Below, in pieces: positions 22,275 to 34,134 of a stretch of DNA of 64,000 bases. This DNA comes from Ariolimax columbianus. Its lineage: Eukaryota; Mollusca; Gastropoda; Stylommatophora; Arionidae. The DNA lies in NCBI GenBank assembly GCA_036924085.1, contig JAVGWX010000005.1:95652230-95716229 (forward strand), in the 5' to 3' direction. Numbering within the stretch: the stretch's first letter is position 1; each line of letters starts with the position of its first letter. Under the pieces are notes generated by a model, which saw only the letters and a program-made list of their open reading frames with translations, ran no database searches and was not told the origin of the DNA. The position numbers and the translations under genes are program-made.

Positions 22275-22490
22275 CTGAACATACCACTAGTAATGATTCT
22301 ACTACTACCACCTCCACTACAACTACCCCTTCCGCTACAACTACCACATCCACTACAACTACCACTTCCGCTACAACTACGACATCCACTGCAACTACCA
22401 CTTCCGCTACAACTACGACATCCACTACAACTAGAACTTCCGCTACAACTACGACATCCACTGCAACTACCACTACTGCCAACCTCAAGA
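22275..22490 (+). repeat. trinucleotide-structured repeat, ~36-bp period
   Basis: Repeats of ACTACAACTACCACTTCCGC type. Plus-frame translation is Thr/Ser/Ala-rich (STTTTSATTTTS) and superficially mucin-like, but both strands and several frames are open and no gene context exists. Confidence 0.85.
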
Positions 22491-22835
22491 TGATGCAACA
22501 AGTGCTGTTGTTTCACATTTTATACCCGAATCACCTACAACATGCTCCGTGATTATCGATCACTCAATCGATCAAAACAACAAGAACCAATCAATTACAG
22601 CCATACGTTCTCCGCCAACTGCACACTTACAAGCTGCAATCACCTTTCGGTTCTGATCTTCGTTATACATTCGCAATGAACGTCATTATTTACAAGTGTC
22701 AGCCTGGTTGAGACATCAGCCGAGTGATAACTGGACATGTAAGAACAGAACCCCTTTAGCCGCCATCCTCACAGAATTATGATCGTGGTTAGCAGCCTCG
22801 TCACCTGATACGAACTACCATTAAAATAACCACAG

Positions 22836-23030
22836 CAGGGTCAGGTGAAACAGACTGACCAGGGCACAATCTCACGTCAGGGTCAGGTGAAACAGACTGA
22901 CCAGGGCACAATCTCACGTCAGGGTCAGGTGAAACAGACTGACCAGGGCACAATCTCACGTCAGGGTCAGGTGAAACAGACTGACCAGAGCACAATCTCA
23001 CGTCAGGGTCAGGTGACACTGCTGACCCAG
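22836..23030 (+). repeat. 42-bp minisatellite (GTCAG/CTGAC family), ~4.5 copies
   Basis: Nearly identical units GGGTCAGGTGAAACAGACTG plus ACCAGGGCACAATCTCACGTCA. Same inverted core as the arrays at 11456 and 13768. The high identity between units suggests recent expansion. Confidence 0.95.
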
Positions 23031-23990
23031 ACCCAACTCTAGGTTCTGGTTCGTGTGCTTGAAACAAGATGTGCTACAGCAGTCTGGTGAATGAAGGTGG
23101 GAATCGACACCGCAGTACCCATAGGGGAAAGCTGATTGTGGCGCATTGCGCTATAACCAGAAGAGTCCTGGTACATCTTCTTAAGTAGCCTGTGATACAA
23201 GAAGAGTCACTGCTACCCGCTACTAATGAAAAGTCGCCAAAAGTTAACTCAGCACGAGTAGCTTCGAACAACAAATACAAGAATGCAAGGGAGCGCTCTG
23301 GTACAGGCTTCCATGCTGCTATAGCCGTGTTCCAATGCTTTGTGGGGTGCAAAAATAAGACTGGAACGATGACAAAAATATAATGGCCTTTCAAAGGTAT
23401 GGAACAGCCCAATGAAATTTGCACAAGAACGAGACAGGCGCATTCCCTCTACTGTATTAAAATCATTTTCTCTTTCGAGAGCTAACTAACCGTCCATTGT
23501 TAGGTCCCTGATGTGGGGGAGGGTTTTTTCCAATATTTTCTTTTATAAAGCTATCATCATAGATGAATTGAATGAATATTATATTTGTATATGCCGCTAC
23601 AATTTTTTCTAGCTTGGACATTGAATACGATGAAGGAATTATTGATAGATGTAAACTGCGTAACTGACCAGGCGAACATCAACGAGTGAGGAAAAATAAT
23701 TGAATGTGATGGAGTTGCCAGAAAATACAGACATATATTTATGATTAATTGTGGTCATGTGAATGTATTTTAAATGTATAAATAGCCATAGTTTTTTTTA
23801 TTCCTGTTCAAAACGGTATTAGACAGATGAATGATAATGAGGAAGAGAGAATCAGAGATAAATATTTCAAGAAAACAGTAAGAGTGTTCGAGAATAACTA
23901 TAGGGGAAGCGGCAATGTAAGTGTAGGAGACATGTGTGTATAATGGAGGCAGGGACAATTAATGCATTAAAGAATAGATTAGATGCGCAT
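23031..23990. other. no gene recognised
   Basis: Open frames near 23074-23443 on both strands lack recognisable domains and splice context. I see no mobile-element motif. Confidence 0.35.
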
Positions 23991-24039
23991 ATCTTTTAGA
24001 GCAAGGATATGTAAATGAAACTGGCTGTATACAGAATGC

Positions 24040-25560
24040 AGAGTCTCTGAGAGTGGACCACCAAGGTGACATAAGGACAAATAATAGTCTCTGAGAGTGG
24101 ACCACCAAGGTGACATAATGACAAATAATAGTCTCTGAGAGAGAACGGACCACCAAGGTGACATGAGGACAAATAATAGCCTCTGAGAGTGAACCACCAA
24201 GGTGAGAGAAGGACAAATAATAGTCTCTTAGAGTGGATCACCACTGTTAGAAGAGGACAAACAATAATTTCTGAGCGTGGAGTACAAAGATAGGAGAAGG
24301 ATTAAACAATAGTCTCTGAGTAGACCACCAAGGCAGAAAAAAGACAAACAATAGTCTCTGAGAGTGGACCACAAAGGTGACATGAGGACAAACAATTCTC
24401 TAAGAGTGGACCACCAAGGTAACATGAGGACAAATAATAGTCTCTTAGAGTGGATCACCACTGTTAGAAGAGGACAAACAATAATTTCTGAGAGTGGACT
24501 ACAAAGATAGGAGAAGGATTAAACAATAGTCTCTGAGTAGACCACCAAGGCAGAAAAACGGCAAACAATAGTCTCTGATAGTTGACCACAAAGGTGATAT
24601 GAGGACAAACAATAGTATCAGAGTAGACCACCAAAGTGACATGAGGACAAATAATAGTCTCTGAGAGTGGACCACCAAGGTGAGAGAAGGACAAATAATA
24701 GTCTCTTAGAGTGGATCACCAAGGTGACATAATGACAAATACTAGTCTCTGAGAGAGAACGGACCACCAAGGTGACATGAGGACAAATAATAGCCTCTGA
24801 GAGTGGACCACCAAGGTGAGAGAAGGACAAATAATAGTCTCTTAGAGTGGACCACCAAGGTGACATAATGACAAATAATAGTCTCTGAGAGAGAACGGAC
24901 CACCAAGGTGACATGAGGACAAATAATAGCCTCTGAGAGTGGACCACCAAGGTGAGAGAAGGACAAATAATAGTCTCTTAGAGTGGATCACCACTGTTAG
25001 AAGAGGATCAACAATAATTTCTGAGAGTGGACTACAAAGATAGGAGAAGGATTAAACAATAGTCTCTGAGTAGACCACCAAGGTGACATGAGGACAAACA
25101 ATAGTCTTTGAGAGTGGACCACCAAGGTGACATGAGGACAAACAATAGTCTCTGAGAGTAGACCACCAAGGTGACATGAGGACAAACAATAGTCTCTGAG
25201 AGTAGACCACCAAGGTGACATGAGGACAAACAATAGTCTCTGAGAGTAGACTACCAAGGTGACATGAGGGCAAACAATAGTCTCTGAGAGTGGACCACCA
25301 AGGTGACATGAGGACAAACAATAGTCTCTGAGAGTAGACCACCAAGGTGACATGAGGACAAACAATAGTCTCTGACAGTGGACCACCAAGGTGACATGAG
25401 GACAAACAATAGTCTCTGAGAGTGGACCACCAAGGTGAGAGGAGGACAAATAATAGTCTCTGAGAGTAGACCACCAAGGTGACATGAGGACAAACAATAG
25501 TCTCTGAGAGTGGACCACCAAGGTGAGAGGAGGACAAATAATTGTCTCTAAGTGTGTTAC
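24040..25560 (+). repeat. 44-bp minisatellite with higher-order structure, ~34 units
   Basis: Base unit GAGTGGACCACCAAGGTGAC plus ATGAGGACAAACAATAGTCTCTGA. A distinct multi-unit block (CACCACTGTTAGAAGAGGAC ... ACTACAAAGATAGGAGAAGG) recurs at about 24231, 24455 and 24985, showing amplification of several units together. The 25080-25555 end is the most uniform. Confidence 0.95.
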
Positions 25561-26089
25561 AGCCAATGATAGAGCGAAGAGTAGAGAGAGAGAGTGAGAG
25601 AGACAGGGAAAGAGAGATGGGGCGACTAATAACAGAGTTGCGATCAGGGAGAGAGAGAGAGATAGAGGGAATCAATGACAGGAAAAAGTAGAGAGAGTGA
25701 GATAGAGTCCACGACAGAACAAAAGGAGACAGGATAAAGGACGAAGCGTGAAGTAGAAAAAGAGAACCAATGACAAACCGAAAAATAAAGACGGAGAGAA
25801 TTAGAGAAGTAAGTATGGTGGGAGGGGGTATGTGAAACAATAACATGTAAATGTAAAGAGGCAGAGAGAGAAAGACAAGAAAGGGGGGATGCTGAAAGTA
25901 GAGTGAGAGGGGGCGGGGATCTATAAGAGAAAAAAAATTAGAGACTTAAAGAGAGAGAAAGGAGAGAGAAATGGAACAATTACATACCTAATGTAAAGAG
26001 GCACAGAGTGAGAGAGAGAAAGGAGGGGGGGGGGGGCATGGAGGGATAGATGCGTATAATGGCATACCTTGATTATTTTGAAAAGGGGG
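25561..26089 (+). repeat. purine-rich GA tract
   Basis: Degenerate GAGAGA/GGGG-rich sequence linking two arrays. It includes a G-run at about 26024-26036. Confidence 0.8.
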
Positions 26090-27015
26090 AAAGGGGGGAG
26101 GGATCGATAACAGAGCTATAAGTAAAGAGAGATAGAGGGTGGGGGGTGGAGGGATCGATAATAGAGCTATAAGTTAAGAGAGATAGAGGGTGGGCGCGCA
26201 GGGATCGATAACAGAGCTATAAGTAAAGAGAGATAGAGGGTGGGGGGGGGTGGAGGGATCGATAATAGAGCTATAAGTTAAGAGAGATAGAGAGGGGGCG
26301 AAGGGATCGATAATAGAGCTATAAGTTCGGAGAGATAGAGTGGGGGCGGAGGGATCGATAGTAGTAGAGATATAAGTTAAGAGAGAGGGGGGAGGGATCG
26401 ATAACAGAGCTATAAGTAAAGAGAGATAGAGGGTGGGGGTGGAGGGATCGATAATAGAGCTATAAGTTAAGAGAGATAGAGAGGGGGCGGAGGGATCGAT
26501 AATAGAGCTATAAGTTAAGAGAGATAGAGAGGGGGCGGATGGATCGATAATAGAGCTATAAGTTAAGAGAGATAGAGAGGGGGCGGATGGATCGATAATA
26601 GAGCTATAAGTTAAGAGAGATAGAGAGGGGGCGGATGGATCGATAATAGAGCTATAAGTTAAGAAAGATAGAGAGGGGGCGGATGGATCGATAGTAGAGC
26701 TATAAGTTAAGAGCGATAGAGAGGGGGCGGATGGATCGATAGTAGAGCTATAAGTTAAGAGAGATAGAGAGGGGGGCGGATGGATCGATAATAGAGCTAT
26801 AAGTTAAGAGAGATAGAGAGGGGGCGGATGGATCGATAATAGAGCTATACGTTAAGAGAGATAGAGAGGGGGCGGATGGATCGATAATAGAGCTATAAGT
26901 TAAGAGAGATAGAGGGTTGGTGGGGGGGGGGGTGGAATTGGAGGAATTCATAACAGAACTATAAGTGAAAAGGGATAATGAGATGAGGGATGGATGGATC
27001 GAAAACAGAGCTATA
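26090..27015 (+). repeat. 48-bp minisatellite, ~17 copies
   Basis: Unit GGATCGATAATAGAGCTATA plus AGTTAAGAGAGATAGAGAGGGGGCGGAT. The G-run length varies between units, and one unit carries a GTAGTAG insertion (about 26360). Confidence 0.95.
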
Positions 27016-27139
27016 AGTAAAGAAAGATAGAGAAAAATAAGGAGAGAAAGACGGGATAAATGAGTAAGACTGAGAAAAAAACACGGATGACAAGGACAGA
27101 GCGAAAAGTAGACAGAATGATAGAGCGAGGCTAGGGGAA

Positions 27140-27895
27140 ATAGACAGTGATAGAGAGAGAGTGAAAGAGAGAGATAGAGAAAAGAGAGAGAAAGAGAAAA
27201 AGAGAGAAAGAGAGAGAGAGTGAAAGAGAGAGAGGAAAGAGAGAAAAGAGAGAAAGAGTGAAAGAGAGAGAGAGAGAAAAGAGAGAGAAAGAGAGAGAGA
27301 GAGAGAGTGAAAGAGAGAGAGAGAGAAAAGAGAGAGAAAGAGAGAGAGAGAGAGAGATGTTAGACACGAAGAAAGTATTTTTTCACTGAAGACAGAATCT
27401 GCAGTAGCAGACTAACTCAACAAGAACAGATTTAGCATATAGCAGAACTAACAAATTGAGATAGAGGGGACGACAGAGAGAGAGAAAGAGAGAGAGAGAG
27501 TGAAATATTAGAAACGAAGACAATATCATTTCACTAACGATAGTACCTGCAGTAGCAGACTAACTCGACAAGTACAGAACACTTTTTACCTTCACCAGAA
27601 CTAACAAGCTGAGAGAGAGATAGAGAGAGAGAGAGAAAGTGAGAGAGACAGAGAGAGAGTGAAAGAGAGAGAGTGAAAGAAAGAAAGAGAGTGAGAGAGA
27701 GAGAAAGTGAGAGATGGAGAGAGTGTGAAAGAGAGAGTGAAATAAAGAAAGAGAGAGTGAGAGAGAGAGAGAAAGAGAAATGTTAAACACGAAGACAATA
27801 TGCTTTCACTGAAGATAGAACGTTCAGTACCAGACTAACTCAACAAGAACAGAATCTCCTAATTTATATCAGAATTGATAAACTGAGAAAGAGAG
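27140..27895 (+). repeat. GA arrays alternating with a ~105-bp module, 3 copies
   Basis: Three GA-rich arrays (27150-27356, 27473-27502, 27611-27778). Each is followed by a copy of the same ~105-bp module: TTAGACACGAAGA, TTTCACTGAAGACAGAA, CAGTAGCAGACTAACTC, AACAAGAACAGA (27358-27465, 27505-27612, 27780-27890). Confidence 0.85.
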
Positions 27896-28435
27896 TCAAG
27901 ACAGCCCAAGTACATCTTCACCTGACTAACCTATTGATCCCATCAACGCAATGTGTTTACTGGTCTGCCATTCACTACCACTCACCGAAAAATAAGGTCA
28001 GTAGTTGTATTTCTCGACATTAATCTGTGGAAAGTGTCATTCCGTCACTCAATGCCTGTCCGTTGTGTGTAATTTCATTTGCTGCCAGGGGCACGTAACT
28101 CGGGCCTGTCCATTAGCTCTCCATCAAGTCAAGCAGACGTAGATATTCCAGTAAGAGTTCTCTCGGTCAGACCTTCGAGCTACAGTCAGTTGAATCGCGT
28201 TAAGAAACCGTTCGACAATTGACTGCGTGTTTGCCTGGAGCTAAATGTCAGCCCTGTAGCGAGTACTCCTATATTACAACGTTCGTGAAATCGTGTTTGC
28301 CATTGGAACAGGTATACACGTTTGACATTAGATATGAGATCCCTACCTGATTGTTAAGTTGGTCAAATAGAGATGGAAGGGGTGTGGACTACGTCAGCAA
28401 ATATTGTTTTTGTATCCCAGATGGGAGGCTCCATT
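27896..28435. other. no recognised feature
   Basis: Ordinary-complexity sequence with no gene or element recognised. Confidence 0.4.
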
Positions 28436-28439
28436 GAGA

Positions 28440-29640
28440 TCATCAAATATATATATACTATCAACAACACCATCACATAAACTAACATTTACATCATCAC
28501 ATCCATCTGTACTATCAGTAACACCATCACTTCATCTGACATTTACATCACCACATCTATCTATCCTATCAGTAACACCATCACCTCATCTAACATTTAC
28601 ATCACCACATCCATCTATCATATCAATAACACCATCACTTCATCTAACATTTACATCACCACATCCATTTCCACTATCAACAACACCACTACTTCTATTA
28701 ACCAGAACATCACTACATCCATCTTACTAACAACACCACAACTTATATTAACATGCACATGATCACATCCATCTTTCCTATCAACAACACCATTACCTTA
28801 ATTAACATTCACATCATCACATCCTTCTATAAACACCATCATCTCTATTAACATTCACATCACTACATCCATCTATCAACACCATCATCTCTATTAACAT
28901 TCACATCAGTACATCTATCTATCAACACCATCATCTCTATTAACATTCAAATCATCACATCCTGCTATCAACACCATCATCTCTATAAACATGTACATCA
29001 GCACCTCTATCTATCAACACCATCATCTCTATTAACATTCACATCATTACATCCATCTATCAACACCATCATCTCTATTAACATTCACATCTTCCATCTA
29101 TCAACACCATCATCCCTATAAACATTCACATCATCACATCCTTCTATCAACACCATCATCTCTATTAACATGTACATCATCACATCCTGCTATCAACACC
29201 ATCATCTCTATAAACATGTACATCAACACCTCCATCTATCAACACCATCATCTCTATAAACATGTACATCAGCACCTCTATCTATCAACACCATCATCTC
29301 TATTAACATTCACATCATTACATCCATCTATCAACACCATCATCTCTATTAACATTCACATCATCCATCTATCAACACCATCATCCCTATAAACATTCAC
29401 ATCATCACATCCTTCTATCAACACCATCATCTCTATTAACATGTACATCAACAACTCCATCTATCAACACCATCATCTCTATTAACATGCACATCAACAC
29501 CTCCATCTATCAACACCATCATCTCTATTAACATGAACATCAGTACGTCTGTCTATCATATCAACAACACCATTACCTCAATAAATATTCACATCATCAA
29601 AAACATCTTATTAGCAAAACCATCACCACTATTAATATCC
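28440..29640 (+). repeat. CATC/AACACC-rich minisatellite
   Basis: Variable units of ~30-60 bp built from ATCTATCAACACCATCATCT and ATTAACATTCACATCATCAC. A ~240-bp segment (about 28976-29150) is largely repeated at 29216-29400, showing block duplication. Confidence 0.9.
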
Positions 29641-29655
29641 CCATTACTAAAAATG

Positions 29656-29726
29656 ACACGGGTAATTGATGGTAAGACTCACTTCTCAAGAGACAAAAGC
29701 TCAAAACGGTGTGTGTTCGAATCACG
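29656..29726 (+). repeat. tRNA-like sequence, degenerate
   Basis: GGTAATTGATGGTAAGACTC followed about 40 bases later by GTGTTCGAATCAC, which resembles a B box. It sits directly upstream of a second tRNA-derived head. I do not propose a functional tRNA. Confidence 0.35.
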
Positions 29727-29745
29727 TAAGTTAAACCTGCTCCCG

Positions 29746-29917
29746 GGGGACGGCGTGGGCTAGTGGTTAAGTGACACGGCTCACAACCAGAAGGTGCTGG
29801 GTTCGATCCCCATTACAGCACCGGCCGTTACCCCAGGGAAGCAAACCCTTAGAAAATGCAGGAGGAAGCAGACCCTTACATAAAATGCATGCTGAAGTCG
29901 GATGCACTGGGCCGACT
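29746..29917 (+). mobile_element. tRNA-derived SINE, 3'-truncated
   Basis: Collinear with the full-length SINE at 15391 from GGGGACGGCGTGGGCTAGTGG through GATGCACTGGGCCGAC, then stops before the 3' body and tail. Loss of the 3' end is unusual for a fresh retroposon and implies later deletion. Confidence 0.85.
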
Positions 29918-29989
29918 GATGATTCTACCAGAGACAGAACCAGAGGTACATGATGCTGTCATTGTGGTGACTACGGTGCCGTGGGGATA

Positions 29990-30745
29990 TTGGTAATGGA
30001 GGTGGTGGTGGTGTTAGTGATGCGAGTAATGGTAGCGATGTTGCTGGGGATGGTGGTGACATTGGTGATAGTGGTGATTGGGGCGATGTTAGGGTGATGG
30101 TGATGGTGAGTATGGTAATGGTTGTTGATGGTGATTGTTATGGTAGTAATGAAGGTGATGTTGGTGATGCTAGTGACGGTGGTGATGCTGGTGGGGTTGA
30201 TCGTGATGGTGGTTGGTGATGATAAAGGTAACGGTATTATTGGTGGTGATAATGTAGGTGATAGTGGTTGTGGTTGTGGTGGTATTGATTGTGATGGTGG
30301 TGATGCTCGTAATGATGGTGATGGTTATGGTAGTGGTGGTGTGATGTTTTTATTGGTGATGATGGATATGATAGTAGTGGTGGTAATGCAGATGATGGGG
30401 ATGTTGGTAAGGGTGGTGCTGGTGACGGTAATGAGGGTGATGTAATGGTGATGGTTATAGCGGTGATGCTGGTGATTATTATGGTGGAGATGGCGGTGGT
30501 GATGTTGATACTGGAAATGTCTATGGTGGTGGTGTTGGTGGTGGTGTTGACACTGGTTACTGTTATGTGTGATGGTGTTGGGAAAGGTGCTGATACTGTT
30601 GATGGTGATGTTTATGGTGAGGATGGTGGTGATGATGTTGACGGTAATGATTATAGTGATGACTGTGGGGATGGGGTTTCTTGTGAGGATGATGGTAGAA
30701 TTTATGATGATTGTGATGACGACGGTGATGTGATGATGATGAATA
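29990..30745 (+). repeat. GGTGAT-rich trinucleotide tract
   Basis: About 750 bp of interrupted GGT/GAT/GTT triplets. Open frames (V/M/D/G-rich on plus, H/I/T-rich on minus) result from the near absence of stop codons. Confidence 0.9.
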
Positions 30746-31019
30746 CCACTGTTGTTTAATAGCCACAAAGAAATTCAGAGAGAATCACATAAAACGCACT
30801 GACGGCGTCTATCAGGCTGATGTTCTGACTGTGCGAGATTCTGCAGGGAATCAATCAGCACATGTCATTGTGCCAATCTCCTTTGATGTCCAGGTAATAC
30901 AAGAACTTAATCGACACCTGCTGTGGCCCTGTCTCCCCCACCCTCATGATGCAGGGCCCCGGGAGAGAGGTTTGATCGTGACGTGATCTTCTACAATAAT
31001 TCAGGACATATTTGACGTG

Positions 31020-31380
31020 CCGCTTTTTCAACACGTGCGTCTTTGTGGTAGAGCGGTTGGAACGTTTGCTTCTCACGGTAAGGACACAGAGGTCGATTCG
31101 TCTTCTCCACACGTCCTATTCTGTTCAACTTCTCTGGCAATACATACTTATCAGACATGTTAGACAGGGTCAGGCAAAACATACTTATCAGATATGTTAG
31201 TCAGGGACAAGGAATATATACTGACCAAGACTCTCACCTCGACTACCTCGTTGTCCATCCTAGAAGCGAGCTCCTTGCGTGGCAGTATGTCTAACAAGGT
31301 GGGGGATCGACGTGATCCACGTAGTAGTGGACGACACGCAGGTGAATCCAAGCACAGCACAAATGTCTGAAGGACCTGGT
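31020..31380 (+). repeat. composite repeat: tRNA-like head, ~42-bp units, module
   Basis: A tRNA-like head (TGGTAGAGCGGTTGGA, then GGTCGATTCG) at about 31049-31100. It is followed by two or three diverged units of the GTCAG repeat (31150-31240), then GGTGGGGGATCGACGTGATC with GACGACACGCAGGTGAATCC (31297-31360). This is the most complete example of the composite also seen in part at 5869, 11456-12030 and 3960. Confidence 0.5.
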
Positions 31381-31469
31381 TTATCTTCACTAGCGCGTGT
31401 TGGATGTGAGGAAAGCTAACCAACCACTGAACGCCTTTTTCCGGGCGCCCAAAAGAGTAATCCTGTGGG

Positions 31470-34122
31470 CATTCTTCTGCTTCCTCGTTCGTCTTCAGAC
31501 TTCGACTTTAGTGACTCTAACGAAGGTAGCAGTCGACTCAAGGCTCCATGTACTTCCGTACAGCTTCTCGTGGAAGGCCACTGGCTGTTGCCAAATGTTA
31601 CTTATTTAGTCGGTATACAGTGGGCAGGACTGTAAAATATGTTCTGACGTCATGGAGGCTGTGCCGTAGGCACAAAGGTCCGTAGTGCCAATCTTGAATT
31701 TTCTGTACATATGACATCTCAGTCTGTTGTGACCTGTGCGTAGCCGAAGAATGATCACCTGGTCTCGCCTGGAGAACTGATGGTAGGCATCGTTTTCTAT
31801 GTGGTCATGTTGGTCTTTCTTTCATTGTTCACTCTACGTTGTCCTGATGAATGCTTTATTCTCATTGTATGTGATTTCTTAATTACTCTACTGCAACATT
31901 CCTCCCTCTCTGTCGACTCTGTCCGCCTCCTTTATGGCTGTAATGTTGCAGTAGACTGGTTTCCACTGGACTATGCTGTTTTTTTAAGGACTCGGACAGG
32001 CGTCGAGCGAGTCTGCCAGAGCACCGAATTAATTTTTGTCCTTGTTCTTGAGCGCCATTGATACTGCGAGGGTGTCTGTGAGAATGACCACTTGCTTTAC
32101 TGCCTGTTCCTTGTGGTCTATAAGGGTTTCAGCTGCTTGTCGCAGGGCACTGGCCTCGGCACTCAAGTTGCTGCAGCGTCTCCCAGTGGCAAATGCTCCT
32201 GAGTATACTTCGCTTTTTAGTTTTATAGTGATGCCTTCTTCCCTGTTTCCAATAGCATCTTTGGCTTAACCATCCGTATATGTGTGTCTCCAGGCAGCTG
32301 GTGGAAATTGTTGACTGATGTAATTTGTAACTATGAGTTTTTTGTTTCTGTTTCTCTATTTGGGCCTTTTTGTTTTGTATGCTGGGGATATTGCATATAA
32401 GATCAGGAAGGGTAATGGATCATGCTGGTATTGGTTATATTTTTTCTTTTAAAAGTGCAGCATTGTTTTTAATCTTATTTTTACCTTGACTGTAAAACTT
32501 TTTTTGTTTTTCTTCTGCCACGTCCCAGCTCATTTACTTTGTGGTGCATCAGGTGGTCCATGATTATTTGAATGTTTCAGCCTTATGTAGGATTCTACAA
32601 TCTCGTCTGTCTTCCATTTACTGTAACCCAGTCATAGTTTCCAGATGTTTTATTTGGGTGGACTTCATGGCTCCTGTTATGATGCGGGCTGCTTGGTTCT
32701 GGATACGCCTATTTTGTCGAAGTTTGTTTGATTTCGATGCTATGGACCAAGCTGCAATACCGTATTCCAAAACTGGTCTCATTCTGCCTGTGTATAATTT
32801 CTTTAGTGTGTTTCCACCAGCAACCCCATGTAGTACAAGCAAGTTTCTTCATGATGAACATGTGTAGCCGCTCCCTCAGTTTGGTGTTTTAAATTTGCGC
32901 TTTCCAGATGTGACGTCAGTCTAGGGCAACTCTTAAGAAAGTTAGAGCCTCATCTCATTTAGCAGTATGTCTTTTCCATTTAGTTGGAGTTTAACTTGCT
33001 GCCGTATGTTTCCCAGGGATAAGATGGTATGTGTTATTTTTTTTTCATTTATTTTTAGTAACCAGGTCTTGTATCATCTTTCAATGGCTGCCACAAAGCC
33101 TTGCATTTGTGTGCTGGATGTAGTGATGGGTTTTTCTGTAGTCCACATGACCATGTCATCAGCGTTGAGAGAATAGTGGGTACTTTTGTAGAGGTTGTTA
33201 GCGATGTCATTTATGTAAATAAGGAAGAGTGTAGGGGAGAGGACACCACCCTCGGGGACACCTTGTTCCATGGTTTCTTTTTACTGGTATGCCCTTAGAC
33301 TTGCACTCTTGGTGTTCTATTTTCTAAGTAGTTGTTTATCCACTTGTACATTTTCCCGCATACTCCGTATTGCAGCATTTTTTCACGTAGCCCGTCTTTA
33401 TATACTTGGTCGACGGCTTTTGCCAGGTCTACCCGTAAAGCCAGAGTGTGTTTTCCTTTCTGGAAAGCATATTCGATTTCTTGTGCTATGTGGATTACTT
33501 GGTCTTCCGTGGACCTGTGCTTCGTAAAGCCTACTTGCTGTGGTATAATTTATTTTTTTTGTGAAGTGCCAGCTGTCTTATATTTATTATTTTTCCATGA
33601 TTTTTTTTTTTTGATTTTTTTTTGCGTTCGCCTTATTTTTCTATTCCCCAAAGCGGTCTGCGTGATTTTTATTTTGCGCATGTCAGTCTAGTGCATCCAA
33701 TTTCAGCATGCATTTTATGTTAGGGTCTGCTCCCTCCTACATTTTCTAAGGGTTTGCTTCCCCGGGGTAACGGTTGGTGCTGTGATCGGTTGCCTGTGCA
33801 GCTCGGAAGACTGGTTGGCCTACAGCTATTTGGATCAAGTTTATCTTTATTGTTCTTTAGGATGTTAATCATTCGTGCTACCTTCCACAATTGAGGTACA
33901 ATGCCACGCTTCCAGCTGCAGTTTATGATCTTGAGGAGTATTTTCTTAACAGTGCCATCCAATCTCATAAGCATGTCGTTTGTTACACTATCTTTTACAT
34001 GTGACTTTCTTAGTCTTGAGAAAGTAAATAGCTGCATCAAGTTCCTTCATAGGCAGGTTGGTTGTCATAACCTCCTCTAGGCAGGTTGGTTGTCATACCC
34101 TCCTCTGGGCAGGTTGGTTGTC
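31470..34122 (-). pseudogene. older LINE (same superfamily as copy A), 3' half: RT and RNase H
   Basis: On the minus strand, from high to low coordinate: EEVMTTNLPMKELDAAI (about 34078-34030), VTNDMLMRL, NCSWKRGIVPQLWK, CRPTSLPSC, PQQVGFTKHRSTEDQVI (about 33540), EQGVPEGGVLSPTLFLIYIN (about 33265), NADDMVMWT, KKLYTGRMRPVLEYGIAAWS (about 32790), then RNase H (NLSAEASALRQA, VVILTDTLAVSMAL near 32050-32180). It ends near 31470 in GACGAACGAGGAAGCAGAAG. All blocks match the protein of the LINE at 37425-41334 in order. Stops and frameshifts are frequent. Its 5' half continues at 41371, beyond the copy A insertion. Confidence 0.85.
33600..33788 (-). mobile_element. tRNA-SINE, 5'-truncated, minus strand
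   Basis: Reverse complement of the SINE body at 15391-15657, including the poly(A) tail (T-run at 33600-33623), the GGCGAACG end, the shared domain and the GCAGGAGG region. It breaks off inside the B box. It lies within the RT of the older LINE, between the PQQVGF and CRPTSLP blocks. Confidence 0.8.
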
Positions 34123-34134
34123 ATACCCTCCTCT
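34045..34134 (+). repeat. 28-bp minisatellite inside LINE coding sequence (left part)
   Basis: Three units of GGCAGGTTGGTTGTCATACC plus CTCCTCTG. On the minus strand the unit encodes the EE(V/G)MTTNLP codons of the older LINE, so the array arose by local amplification of LINE sequence. The last 12 bases (ATACCCTCCTCT, 34123-34134) form the left target-site duplication of copy A. Confidence 0.85.

Noticed and set aside
20621..22552. Leu/Phe/Ser-rich membrane-like and Thr-rich mucin-like open frames
   Set aside because: Product of polypyrimidine and triplet composition; both strands are open and there is no start, splice or domain evidence.
31780..33691. Plus-strand open frames of 60-119 codons
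   Set aside because: Antisense shadows of the older minus-strand LINE; their reverse complements give RT and RNase H motifs.
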